64,000 nt of DNA, from positions 1 to 64,000 of the forward strand of contig DASWCZ010000054.1 in assembly GCA_036395755.1 (NCBI GenBank), read 5' to 3'. The translations under genes were made by a program, and so were the position numbers. Every line of letters starts with the position of its first letter. Position 1 is the first letter of the stretch. This DNA is from Gp7-AA6 sp036395755. GTDB lineage: Bacteria > Acidobacteriota > Thermoanaerobaculia > UBA5066 > Gp7-AA6. Shown one piece after another: positions 7,344-15,259 of the stretch. Under the pieces are notes generated by a model. It was not told where the DNA came from. It saw only the letters and a list, made by a program, of their open reading frames with translations, and made no database searches.

Positions 7344-7892
7344 ATGCCCACCCCCGGCAAGGGCGAACCGCTGCCCGCCTACGACCTGAAGACCGCGGGG
7401 GGCGGCGCCGACTTCTTCACCACCCGGCTCGAAACGATGGTCGCCTGGGCCCGCGCGAACTCCCTCTGGCCGCTTCCTTTCGCCACGGCGTGCTGCGGCA
7501 TCGAGTTCATGTCGGTCGTCTCGTCCCACTACGACCTCTCGCGCTTCGGGGCCGAGGTCGTGCGGTTTTCCCCGAGACAGGCGGATCTCCTGATCGTGGC
7601 GGGCACGGTCGTCGACAAGCTCGCGCCGGCGCTCCGAAGGATCTACGACCAGATGCCGGAGCCCAAGTGGGTCATCTCGATGGGCGTCTGCGCGTCCTCC
7701 GGCGGCTTCTATCGCGCCTACCACGTCACGCAGGGGATCGACGAGATCGTGCCGGTGGACGTCTACGTGCCGGGCTGCCCGCCGACGCCCGAGGAGCTCA
7801 TGTACGGGATCCTGGAGCTGCAGCGCAAGATCCGCTCCGGAGAGAAGTCGCGCGACGATCGTTCCGCCGCGGCGGCGGCGGCGGTCCGTTGA
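7344..7892 (+). CDS. nuoB: NADH-quinone oxidoreductase subunit NuoB
   Basis: This 182-residue protein is the complex I subunit that holds the last iron-sulfur cluster (N2) before quinone. The four ligands are visible: the tandem pair Cys50-Cys51 (TACCGIEF), Cys116 (MGVCASSGG) and Cys145 (PGCPPTPE). I chose the ATG at 7344; an in-frame GTG 21 bp upstream is possible. Its stop overlaps the TTG start of nuoCD (TTGA). NuoA, which usually precedes NuoB, is absent here. Confidence 0.95.
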   Translation: MPTPGKGEPLPAYDLKTAGGGADFFTTRLETMVAWARANSLWPLPFATACCGIEFMSVVSSHYDLSRFGAEVVRFSPRQADLLIVAGTVVDKLAPALRRIYDQMPEPKWVISMGVCASSGGFYRAYHVTQGIDEIVPVDVYVPGCPPTPEELMYGILELQRKIRSGEKSRDDRSAAAAAAVR

Positions 7893-9619
7893 GCTCGGTC
7901 GAGACCGTCCCTCTTTCGCCCGCGGCGGAGAGGCTGCGCGAGCGTTTCGCGCCCTCGCCGCTCGCCTCCCGGGTAGCGGTCGTCGATCTCGACCTCCCGA
8001 CGCTCGAGGTGTCGCCCGGCGACTGGCCGGCGGTCGCCCGATTCCTGCGCGACGACGCGGAGTGCCGCTTCGATCTCTTCCTCGATCTCGCCGGCGTGGA
8101 CAACGCGAAGCGGCGCGAGCGCCCGAGCCGGTTCGAAGCCGTCTTTCATCTGCTTTCCCTGCCCCGCGAGGAGCATCTCCGCGTCAAGGTCGTCCTGCCC
8201 GACGGAGCGCCTCCGAGCCTGCCGACGGTCTCGGAGGTCTGGCCGGCGGCAAACTGGTTCGAGCGCGAGGCGTTCGACCTATTCGGCTTCGACTTTCCGG
8301 GCCATCCGAACCTGCGTCGGCTGCTGTGCCACGACGCCTTCGTGGGCAATCCTCTCCGCAAGGACTACTCGGCGGGCCAGCGCTGGTTCTTTGCGGAAGA
8401 AGACCTCCGGATGCCCGACTGGGCGGCGCACCCCGAGGAGCGGGCGGGCCACTTCGAGACGCAGACGATCTCGATCGGTCCCTCTCACCCCGCGACGCAC
8501 GGGATCATCCACCTGATCGCGCGGCTGGACGGGGAGAGGATCGCGCGCGCCGAGACACAGATCGGCTACATGCACCGCTGTTTCGAGAAGATGGCGGAGA
8601 CGCACACCTGGAACCAGGTGATCCCGTTCTGCGACCGGTTGAACTACGTGTCCGCGATGATCAACGGCGTCGGTTACGTGCGCACGGTCGAGAAGATGCT
8701 CGGGATCGAGGTTCCCGAACGCGGCCAGCTCGTCCGCACGATTCTCTCGGAGTTCTCGCGGATCATGGACCACTGCGTGAACATCGGGACGAACCTCGTC
8801 GACATCGGCGCCCTCACGAACTTCTGGTACCTCTATCAGCCGCGGGAAGGCATCTACGGCCTGCTCGAGGCCTGCTGTGGCGCGCGTCTGACGGTGTCGT
8901 ACGTGCGGGTCGGCGGGCTGGCGATCGACGTCCCCGAGGACTTCGTGCCGCGCTGCCGGGCGCTCCTCGAGTCGATCCCGAAGTTCTTGGACGACGTCGA
9001 CCGCCTCGTCACCCGGAACCGGATCGTCCGGAACCGGTTCGCCGGCACCGGAGTCGTCACGCGGGATCAGGCGATCGCGTGGGGATTCACGGGACCGGCG
9101 CTGCGCGCGTCCGGCGTCGCCTACGACGTGCGCCGCTCGCGCCCTTACGACTTCTACGACCGCTTCGACTGGGACGTGCCGATCGCGACCGACGGCGACA
9201 ACTACGCGCGCTACCTCGTGCGGATGGAGGAAATGCGCCAGTCGCTCGCGATCATCCGGCAGGCACTCGAGATCTTTCCGGCGGCGGGGGCGGTCAGCTC
9301 CGACGACTGGCACGTCGTCCTGCCCCCGAAGGATGCCGTGTACCACGACATGGAGTCCCTGATCTTCCACTTCAAGCTGATCATGGAGGGAATCCGCGTG
9401 CCCGCGGGGGAGCGTTACGACTGGATCGAGGGCGCCAACGGCGAGCTCGGTTTCTACGCGATCTCCGATGGGGGAGCAGGGCCCTACCGGCTGAAGCATC
9501 GGCCTCCCTGTTTCCCCATGATGGCCGCCTACGAAAAGATCATCGTCGGCGGGCGGATCTCCGACGCGATCGCAACCCTCGGAACCCTGAACATCATCGC
9601 GGGGGAGCTCGAACGGTGA
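7889..9619 (+). CDS. nuoCD: NADH-quinone oxidoreductase fused subunit NuoCD
   Basis: The protein has about 576 residues. Residues about 1-180 match NuoC (30 kDa subunit), with an EREAFDLFG motif. Residues about 190-576 match NuoD (49 kDa subunit), with GPSHPATHG, a quinone-site region and a C-terminal DxxxxxGE-like segment. The C-D fusion is known in many bacteria. The subunit lacks the paired CxxC nickel ligands of related hydrogenases, so it is the quinone type. The TTG start at 7889 overlaps the nuoB stop (TTGA), and its own stop overlaps nuoI (GTGA). Confidence 0.93.
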   Translation: MSSVETVPLSPAAERLRERFAPSPLASRVAVVDLDLPTLEVSPGDWPAVARFLRDDAECRFDLFLDLAGVDNAKRRERPSRFEAVFHLLSLPREEHLRVKVVLPDGAPPSLPTVSEVWPAANWFEREAFDLFGFDFPGHPNLRRLLCHDAFVGNPLRKDYSAGQRWFFAEEDLRMPDWAAHPEERAGHFETQTISIGPSHPATHGIIHLIARLDGERIARAETQIGYMHRCFEKMAETHTWNQVIPFCDRLNYVSAMINGVGYVRTVEKMLGIEVPERGQLVRTILSEFSRIMDHCVNIGTNLVDIGALTNFWYLYQPREGIYGLLEACCGARLTVSYVRVGGLAIDVPEDFVPRCRALLESIPKFLDDVDRLVTRNRIVRNRFAGTGVVTRDQAIAWGFTGPALRASGVAYDVRRSRPYDFYDRFDWDVPIATDGDNYARYLVRMEEMRQSLAIIRQALEIFPAAGAVSSDDWHVVLPPKDAVYHDMESLIFHFKLIMEGIRVPAGERYDWIEGANGELGFYAISDGGAGPYRLKHRPPCFPMMAAYEKIIVGGRISDAIATLGTLNIIAGELER

Positions 9620-10305
9620 GCCGCGTCGTCGACGTCGGAGTCCGGCAGCCGCGCAAGCTCACGCTCTTGGAAAAGCTCTACCTGCCCGAAATCGTGAAGG
9701 GCATGGGGGTCACGATCCGGCACCTCCTGCGCAACATCGTCCGGATCCGCAACCTCCCGACGATCCTGTATCCCGAGAGACGGCGCGACTACTCCGATCG
9801 GTTTCGGGGCAAGCACATCTTGACGACGCGAGACGACGGGACGTTGAAATGCGTCGCGTGCTACATGTGCGCGGAGGCGTGCCCGGCCGAGTGCATCACG
9901 ATCGTCGCCGGCGAGCATCCGAAAGTCGCGTACGAGAAGTACCCGGTCATCTTCGACATCGACATGCTCCGCTGCGTCTTCTGCGGATTCTGCGTGGACG
10001 CGTGCCCGAAGGACGCCCTCTGGATGACGCGGAATTACGAGATGGCCTTTTTCAACCGGGAAGAGGCGATCTTCGGGATCGACAAGCTGATCGCGAAGCC
10101 GGGGCTGCCGGTGAAGGACGGCATGGGGTACCGGCCGTACTACCCGGGAGACGGCACCCGGCCGCCGGCCGATGCATCGAGCTCGCCCGTCATTCCCGGA
10201 GACGGCGAGCGCGAAATCCTGCGCGAGAAGGGGATCGACGTCCATCACACCGAAGGCCGGGGGCCCTTGAATGCGCCTTCGCGGGCGGCGAAGAGAGTCT
10301 CCTGA
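9616..10305 (+). CDS. nuoI: NADH-quinone oxidoreductase subunit NuoI
   Basis: This 229-residue ferredoxin-like subunit holds two 4Fe-4S clusters. The ligands are CVACYMCAEACP (Cys79, 82, 85, 89) and CVFCGFCVDACP (Cys120, 123, 126, 130). It links the electron-input module to NuoB. The GTG start overlaps the nuoCD stop by 4 bp. The C-terminal 70 residues form a Pro/Gly-rich extension. No further nuo genes follow; a decayed sequence comes next. The membrane and NADH-input subunits must lie elsewhere. Confidence 0.94.
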   Translation: MSRVVDVGVRQPRKLTLLEKLYLPEIVKGMGVTIRHLLRNIVRIRNLPTILYPERRRDYSDRFRGKHILTTRDDGTLKCVACYMCAEACPAECITIVAGEHPKVAYEKYPVIFDIDMLRCVFCGFCVDACPKDALWMTRNYEMAFFNREEAIFGIDKLIAKPGLPVKDGMGYRPYYPGDGTRPPADASSSPVIPGDGEREILREKGIDVHHTEGRGPLNAPSRAAKRVS

Positions 10306-10583
10306 CGGCGATCTCGGCGAAGCAACCAATCCGGCTCGCTCTCCCACCACTCCTTCTCGTCTGTCTCGCGTCCGCCTCCGAGCGGATCCAGCAGTCCGTT
10401 TCATCGTGTCGAACGATCCTTGCGTGATCCAGGCTTGCCCTGGCGACGTGCCGCCACCGACCACGGTGGAAGCGGGAAGGAGCTTTACAGTATTCGTGAG
10501 CGCTCAGGACACGGTCAACTCGGTCGATTCGTCAGCGCCCTGGCGGCTGTCGGCATCTGGCTCGTCCGAGCTCGATAGTCGAA
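10306..10583 (+). pseudogene. Remnant of a gene for a secreted protein
   Basis: The 278 bp between nuoI and the next gene hold pieces of coding sequence in two frames. One frame reads a signal-peptide-like run (RLALPPLLLVCLASAS). A different frame then continues with NDPCVIQACPGDVPPP and VEAGRSFTVFVSAQD, which resembles an extracellular domain. No start codon with a ribosome binding site is visible, and the frame changes near 10395. I read this as a truncated, frameshifted relic. A chance arrangement is possible. Confidence 0.35.
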
Positions 10584-12773
10584 TCAGGCCTTCTCCACGC
10601 GTACCAGAGCGTTGTAGTCGGGCTCCCGTGATTCGGGATCGATCGCACTAGCCGAAAGGATCGATAGCCCCTCCGGCCAGTGCACTTCGAGGTTGCCCGG
10701 CTTGATCGGCGCGAACTTCACGCGGCCGCGGAAGTCCCCCGAATCGGACACGAGGCGGATCGCAGTCCCTTCCGCGAGCGACAACCGCCCGGCGTCGGCG
10801 GCGCTCATCAGGACGTCATCTCGCGCGGCGCCCGTCAGCGGATCCCGCTCGCGCTGGACCATCGAGTTGAACTGCTTGCCGCGGCGAGTGGACACGAAGA
10901 ACCGGCCCTCCTGCCGCCGGCGCGAGGGCAGCCGGACGGGGGCGAAGTGCGCCTTTCCGTCCGGCGTCGCGAAGCGGCCGTCGGCGAAGAGGGTCTCGCC
11001 CCCCCACTGAATCGAATCGCCGGCCTTGCCGAGGTTCTCGATCCCCGCATAGAGCGGAACGGCGCGGGCGATCTCCACGCGGATTTCCGCGGTCGAGCGG
11101 AATCGGATCTTTTCCGCCTCCTGCGGCCGCACTCGCGCGCAGACTTCACCGAACACCTCCCACTCCGGCCGCGCGCTGCCGATCCGACGGCCCGGGATCT
11201 CGGGCGAGAAGATGATCCGGCGCTCCGTCGAAGTCTCGGTCACGCCGCCCGGCGTCTCGTAGCGCGTCACCGCCGGCAGGAGCAGAACGGTGTCCGAGGG
11301 CTCGACGAGCATGGCCGAGGACAGGACGATGTCCTGGTGGATGCGCAGCCCCGGGCGGGAGAGGGCGGCGCGGTTGCGGGCTGCGCCCGACAGCGTCTCT
11401 AAAAAGTTGCCGCCGACGATCCAGAACACGTCGATCTCTCCAGCCGCCGACGCTTCGACCTGGTCGTTCGCTGTGTGACCCTTCCCGCGCGGGACCGTAA
11501 ATCCCCAGACCTCTTCCCATCGGGCGAGCGCGGTTTCGCCCGGCGAAGGCGCGCAACCGACCTCGGCTCCTCCCTGGACTCCCGAGTGCCCGCGGATCGG
11601 CATCAGGCCGCGCCCTGCGCGTCCCAGGAGTCCGCGGGCAAGGCTGACGTTGACGAGAGCGCGGATCGTGTCCACGCCGTGTGCATGCTGCGTCAGGCCC
11701 ATGGCCCAGACGAAGTGGGCATTGGGGCGCTCGACCAGGAGCCGAGCGAAGTCGCGCATGCGCTGGCGCGGAGCGCCGCTCGACTCTTCGAGCTCCTCCC
11801 AGCTCTCCGCCCGGACCGCCTCCGCCGCCGCCTCGAACCCGCTCGTGCGCTCGCGGACGAAATCCTCGTCCACGCCGCCGAGCTCCTCCAGGAGCGCTTT
11901 GAAGACGCCGTTCAGAAATGCGACGTCTCCGCCGGTGTCGACCTCGAACCACTCGTCCGCGAGCTTCGTTCCGAAGAGCGCGCTCTCGAGGATCGAGGGA
12001 ACCCAGTAGCGCTCCAGTCCCGGCTCGCGGTACGGGTTGACGACGGCGATCCGGGCGCCGTTCTTCTTCGCGTAGTGGAGGTACTTCGTCGTCACCGGCT
12101 GGTTGTTCGGGACGTTCGATCCGAAGAAGACGATCAGGTCGGAATGGAGCCAGTCGCGGTAGCTCGTCGTCGAGGCGCCGTGGCCGAGCATCTCCTTCAT
12201 CGCGACGGTCGACGCCGCGTGACAGAGCCGCGCCGAGTTGTCCACGTGGTTCGTTCCGAGGAACCGCGCGGCTTTCTGCGCGACGTAGTAGGTCTCGTTC
12301 GGAATGCCGCGCGAGGTCAGGTAGAAGGCGATCCGGTCCGGCCGCGCGCCCCGGAGGCGTTCCGCGGCGAGGTCGAGCGCCGCATCCCACGAAATCTGCC
12401 GGAAGCCGGCCTCGCCGCGCCGGCGAATCATGGGATGGGGGAGGCGGCCGAGCTTGCGCAGCCCGTCCGAGGAGAGCGACCCGAGGGCACCCGCGTTCGC
12501 GAGTCGCGCCGGATCGAGGGCGGGCATGGTGTTCAGGCTCATCAGCTCGAGACGCACCATGCACAGGTGCGTGCCCTCGATCGTCCAGTCGGAGAGGCCC
12601 GTCGTTCCGAGGGCGCAGCCGTCGCAGACGCCACGGGTCAGGATCCGCCACGCGAACGGGAGCTCGCTCCGGTTTTCCCACGCGATCCGCGCCATCTCGC
12701 GGAAGTGACGCGGCTTGATCTCTCTCAAACCGGTAGGGGAGAGCGAGACCCAGCTCTCGCGGTTCCACGGCAT
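10584..12773 (-). CDS. FdhF/YdeP-family molybdopterin oxidoreductase
   Basis: This 729-residue cytoplasmic protein matches the formate-dehydrogenase-H-like YdeP group of molybdopterin enzymes. The N-terminal region has VCDGCALG and a further Cys in THLCMVR, a reduced iron-sulfur motif. Molybdopterin-binding parts follow (FFGSNVPNNQPV, GHSGVQGG). The C-terminal dinucleotide-binding domain carries the PLTGAARDD and RVKF stretches. YdeP is linked to acid resistance in E. coli; the real substrate is unknown. No FdhD or partner subunit is nearby. A TAGAAT -10-like element lies 9 nt before the ATG. Confidence 0.8.
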   Translation of the reverse strand: MPWNRESWVSLSPTGLREIKPRHFREMARIAWENRSELPFAWRILTRGVCDGCALGTTGLSDWTIEGTHLCMVRLELMSLNTMPALDPARLANAGALGSLSSDGLRKLGRLPHPMIRRRGEAGFRQISWDAALDLAAERLRGARPDRIAFYLTSRGIPNETYYVAQKAARFLGTNHVDNSARLCHAASTVAMKEMLGHGASTTSYRDWLHSDLIVFFGSNVPNNQPVTTKYLHYAKKNGARIAVVNPYREPGLERYWVPSILESALFGTKLADEWFEVDTGGDVAFLNGVFKALLEELGGVDEDFVRERTSGFEAAAEAVRAESWEELEESSGAPRQRMRDFARLLVERPNAHFVWAMGLTQHAHGVDTIRALVNVSLARGLLGRAGRGLMPIRGHSGVQGGAEVGCAPSPGETALARWEEVWGFTVPRGKGHTANDQVEASAAGEIDVFWIVGGNFLETLSGAARNRAALSRPGLRIHQDIVLSSAMLVEPSDTVLLLPAVTRYETPGGVTETSTERRIIFSPEIPGRRIGSARPEWEVFGEVCARVRPQEAEKIRFRSTAEIRVEIARAVPLYAGIENLGKAGDSIQWGGETLFADGRFATPDGKAHFAPVRLPSRRRQEGRFFVSTRRGKQFNSMVQRERDPLTGAARDDVLMSAADAGRLSLAEGTAIRLVSDSGDFRGRVKFAPIKPGNLEVHWPEGLSILSASAIDPESREPDYNALVRVEKA

Positions 12774-12782
12774 CGCTCTGCG

Positions 12783-12788
12783 ATTCTA
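12783..12788 (-). promoter_or_regulatory. -10-like element for the YdeP-family gene
   Basis: On the minus strand TAGAAT ends 9 nt before the ATG at 12773. No Shine-Dalgarno lies between them, so the transcript would be leaderless or nearly so. Confidence 0.5.
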
Positions 12789-12793
12789 AGAGA

Positions 12794-13228
12794 CTACGTA
12801 CAGCAGGTCGCGTCGCAGCAGGCGACGGGCTCGGGCTCGGACGCGACCGTCTCGACGTCCTCCAGTACGGTGTAGACCTCCCACCGGTTGCCGTCGGGAT
12901 CGCTCACCCAGAACTTGTCCTGGCGCGCGTAGCAGCACGTCGTGTCCTTCTCTTCGAAGCTCGCGAGCCCACGTGCCGTGACGCGCTCTTTCCACGCGTC
13001 GACTTCCCGAGTCGAGCCGACCCGCAGGCCGAGATGCGACAGCGCGCCGTTGCCCTCGGGATGGCGGCCGGTCTCGTTCAGCGCGAGGTGGATCGTGGGC
13101 GAGCTCGTGACGAACTTCACGTAGCCCGGTTTCTCCTTGGCGGGCGGCACCCCGAAGAACGTGGAGTAGAAGTCGCGCGCGCGGCCGGCGTCCGAAACGT
13201 TCAGCGAGACGTGAATCGAGGGTTCCAT
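12794..13228 (-). CDS. arsI: ArsI/CadI-family dioxygenase (organoarsenical C-As lyase)
   Basis: This 144-residue vicinal-oxygen-chelate protein matches the ArsI/CadI family. Metal ligands align as His6, His65 and Glu117. The arsenic-binding vicinal pair Cys98-Cys99 lies in DTTCCYARQ. ArsI uses Fe(II) and oxygen to break the carbon-arsenic bond of trivalent organoarsenicals. The C-terminus carries two more Cys pairs (ACCDATCCT), which may trap metalloid. It lies 49 bp downstream of an ArsR-type repressor on the same strand. It has a strong ribosome binding site. Cadmium induction is an alternative role. Confidence 0.85.
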   Translation of the reverse strand: MEPSIHVSLNVSDAGRARDFYSTFFGVPPAKEKPGYVKFVTSSPTIHLALNETGRHPEGNGALSHLGLRVGSTREVDAWKERVTARGLASFEEKDTTCCYARQDKFWVSDPDGNRWEVYTVLEDVETVASEPEPVACCDATCCT

Positions 13229-13277
13229 CGGTAACCTCCTTTTTTGGGATCTGACCCCTTCGGGATCAGGCCCCGTT

Positions 13278-13595
13278 TCAAATCTCCTTCGAGACGGTCC
13301 GGGCGAGCCGCTCCAGAGAGGGCTCGCTCCGTCGGTAGTACATCCAGCGGCCGCGCTTCTCGCGCCGGACGAGACCCGCGCGGCAGAGCGCGTCCATGTG
13401 GTGAGAAACGACGGACTGCGAGACGCCGAGCGCCTCCTCGAGGTCGCAGGCGCAAAGTCCCTCCTCGTTCGCCCCGACGAGCGAGCAGCAGGACGCTCCC
13501 CGCGCCTTCAGGAGCTCGAGGATCTGGAGCCGCTTCGGATCCGACAGCGCCTTGAACGCGAGCACCCGCTCTTCCTCGGTTCCATACTTAGTCAT
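13278..13595 (-). CDS. arsR: ArsR/SmtB-family metalloid-sensing repressor
   Basis: This winged-helix repressor has 105 residues from the ATG at 13595; a longer frame to 13631 crosses the operator and is less likely. The helix-turn-helix is about residues 48-75 (DLEEALGVSQSVVSHHMDAL). Candidate As(III) ligands are Cys36-Cys37 and Cys48/Cys50, the latter in LCACDL at the classic ArsR position. It should leave its operator when arsenite or methylarsenite binds, releasing the downstream arsI gene. The operator-like palindrome lies just upstream. Confidence 0.9.
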   Translation of the reverse strand: MTKYGTEEERVLAFKALSDPKRLQILELLKARGASCCSLVGANEEGLCACDLEEALGVSQSVVSHHMDALCRAGLVRREKRGRWMYYRRSEPSLERLARTVSKEI

Positions 13596-13620
13596 ATTCA
13601 CATCTATAGATCTATTAAAC
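13596..13620 (-). promoter_or_regulatory. Candidate ArsR operator
   Basis: Directly upstream of arsR lie two overlapping perfect palindromes, ATCTATAGAT (13602-13611) and TAGATCTA (13607-13614). The block is strikingly A/T-rich for this genome. Position and form fit an autoregulatory ArsR/SmtB operator. Confidence 0.65.
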
Positions 13621-13658
13621 GAAGAAGTCAAGCAACTTTTGAGTCCCGGGTTCTCTGC

Positions 13659-14114
13659 TTAGCCCGGCCCGACCGTCGGCCGGTGGCCGTCGGTCTTGAA
13701 GACCGATTCGACCGTGTTCTCGATCTGTTCGTCGGGCAATCCCTTGTCCTTCAACTGGCCGGCCAGGATAGCCTCGTTCATGCAGACCCCGCACCCTGCC
13801 GCGTGCTTGCTCGTGAAGCAGGTCAGGAGCGTCTTATGGCGGTGGAGCATGCTCTCCTGGCACTCGCAGAAGCAGTGGAGAAGGTCGAGCGTCGCCGGGT
13901 ACTTCCGGGCGACCTCGTACGCTGGGCGGGCCTCCGCGTCGTAGATCCTCTTGTCTGCGAAGAGGGTCGGATCGAGAACCACGCCGCGCTCGACGCAGGC
14001 CGTGCAGGAGTTGGTCGCAGGCGACGCCTTCTTCGCCGAGGTCTTCGGCGCGCCGGCGGCGGAGGTCGCGGCGACGGCGAGGATCGTGGCGACGGTCAGG
14101 AGTCGAGATGGCAT
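13659..14114 (-). CDS. Exported Cys-rich protein with PCYCGC-like motif
   Basis: This 151-residue protein has a cleavable signal peptide (cut near SAAGA). The body contains HCFCECQ, a His-rich spacer, LTCF, and GCGVCMNEA, which together resemble the PCYCGC-motif family of unknown function. The many paired Cys suggest metal or metalloid binding outside the cytoplasm. It lies immediately upstream of the arsR-arsI unit on the same strand, so a role in metalloid handling is possible but unproven. The ATG at 14114 has a ribosome binding site (GGAGG). Confidence 0.7.
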   Translation of the reverse strand: MPSRLLTVATILAVAATSAAGAPKTSAKKASPATNSCTACVERGVVLDPTLFADKRIYDAEARPAYEVARKYPATLDLLHCFCECQESMLHRHKTLLTCFTSKHAAGCGVCMNEAILAGQLKDKGLPDEQIENTVESVFKTDGHRPTVGPG

Positions 14115-14215
14115 GAGGAACCTCCGGTCGCGCTAACCGGAGGGGGAGAGGCTTTGTTCCCGGAGAGCCGCGGCCCGGGAGATCCCTCGCTACGCTCGGG
14201 ATGACCGCTTCGCGG

Positions 14216-15259
14216 TCACTTGAGTTCCTCCATCATCTGGTCGAGCGATTCCTTCGGCGGTCGCACTTTCTTGTCGGGCATGACCGCCAGCGGCTGCTCT
14301 GGGAGCTGGAGCAGTGACAGAAAGTCCTTCTTGGACGGCTCGACGTAGATCAAGCCCGTCAAGAACTCCTGCTTCTGCTGCCCGTCGTAGAGCAGTCCCA
14401 GGGCTGCCATCCGGTCCGTGGCGTCGTAGTCCTCCCGGAGCTTGCGCAGGCGGATGTGCGAGCCGTCGTGCAGGACGACGTCCTGCGTCGTGCCGGGGTC
14501 GTAATCGACCTGGATCTCCTCGAAGAACGGAACGAAGCCGATCTCCTGGATCGGGATCTCGTGGTCCTTCGCCCACTTGTACGACTTGGTCGAGTCCTCG
14601 TGGTTGTTGAACGTCACGCAGGGCGAGATGACGTCTAGGAGCGCGGTCCCGCGATGCGCGATGGCCCCCTTGATGAGCGCGAGGAGCTGCTTCATGTCTC
14701 CGGAGAACGATCGGGCGACGTAACCGCAGCCGAGCTCGATCGCCAGCGCGCAGAGGTCCATCGCCGGAAGATCGTTGACGACGCCGGTCTTCAACCTGGA
14801 GCCGAGGTCCGCCGTCGCGGAGAACTGACCCTTCGTCAACCCGTACACGCCGTTGTTCTCGACGATGTAGATCATCGGGAGGTTTCGCCGCAGCAGGTGC
14901 ACGAACTGGCCGGCGCCGATGGAAGCCGTGTCGCCGTCCCCGGAGACGCCGATGTAGAGGAGGTTCGGGTTGGCGAGGGACGAGCCGGTGGCGATCGACG
15001 GCATCCGTCCGTGCACCGCGTTGAATCCGTGGCCCTTGTCGACGAAATACGCCGTCGTTTTCGAGGAACAGCCGATGCCGGACATCTTCGCGACCCGGTG
15101 CGGGTCGACCCCCATCTCGTAGAACGCCTGGGTGATCTGGCGCGTGATGACGTCGTGGCCGCAGCCGACGCAGAGCGTCGATTTCAGGCCGCCGTACTCC
15201 TTGACGGTCAGGCCCCGCCGGTTCGTGGGGACGGCTTTCGGTTCGGCGACGGAGGACAT
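14216..15259 (-). CDS. korB: 2-oxoacid:ferredoxin oxidoreductase subunit beta
   Basis: This 347-residue thiamine-diphosphate subunit has LCVGCGHD near residue 30 and the ThDP motif GDGD (residue about 107), followed by ENNGVYGLTKGQ. With the KorA homologue just upstream it should decarboxylate a 2-oxoacid, probably 2-oxoglutarate, to acyl-CoA while reducing ferredoxin. The ATG overlaps the korA stop by one base (TGATG). Substrate identity is inferred from overall family resemblance; other 2-oxoacids are possible. A hairpin with a TTC loop (14202-14218) covers the stop codon. Confidence 0.9.
   Translation of the reverse strand: MSSVAEPKAVPTNRRGLTVKEYGGLKSTLCVGCGHDVITRQITQAFYEMGVDPHRVAKMSGIGCSSKTTAYFVDKGHGFNAVHGRMPSIATGSSLANPNLLYIGVSGDGDTASIGAGQFVHLLRRNLPMIYIVENNGVYGLTKGQFSATADLGSRLKTGVVNDLPAMDLCALAIELGCGYVARSFSGDMKQLLALIKGAIAHRGTALLDVISPCVTFNNHEDSTKSYKWAKDHEIPIQEIGFVPFFEEIQVDYDPGTTQDVVLHDGSHIRLRKLREDYDATDRMAALGLLYDGQQKQEFLTGLIYVEPSKKDFLSLLQLPEQPLAVMPDKKVRPPKESLDQMMEELK

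Noticed and set aside
7889..9619. NuoCD as a group 4 NiFe-hydrogenase large subunit
   Set aside because: The N- and C-terminal CxxC nickel-binding pairs are missing, and NuoD quinone-type motifs are present.
14178..14218. Rho-independent terminator after korB
   Set aside because: Hairpins exist (TGACCGC-TTC-GCGGTCA and ATCCC...GGGAT), but no T-run follows on the minus strand, and the first stem overlaps the stop codon. They look more like the dispersed repeat family.
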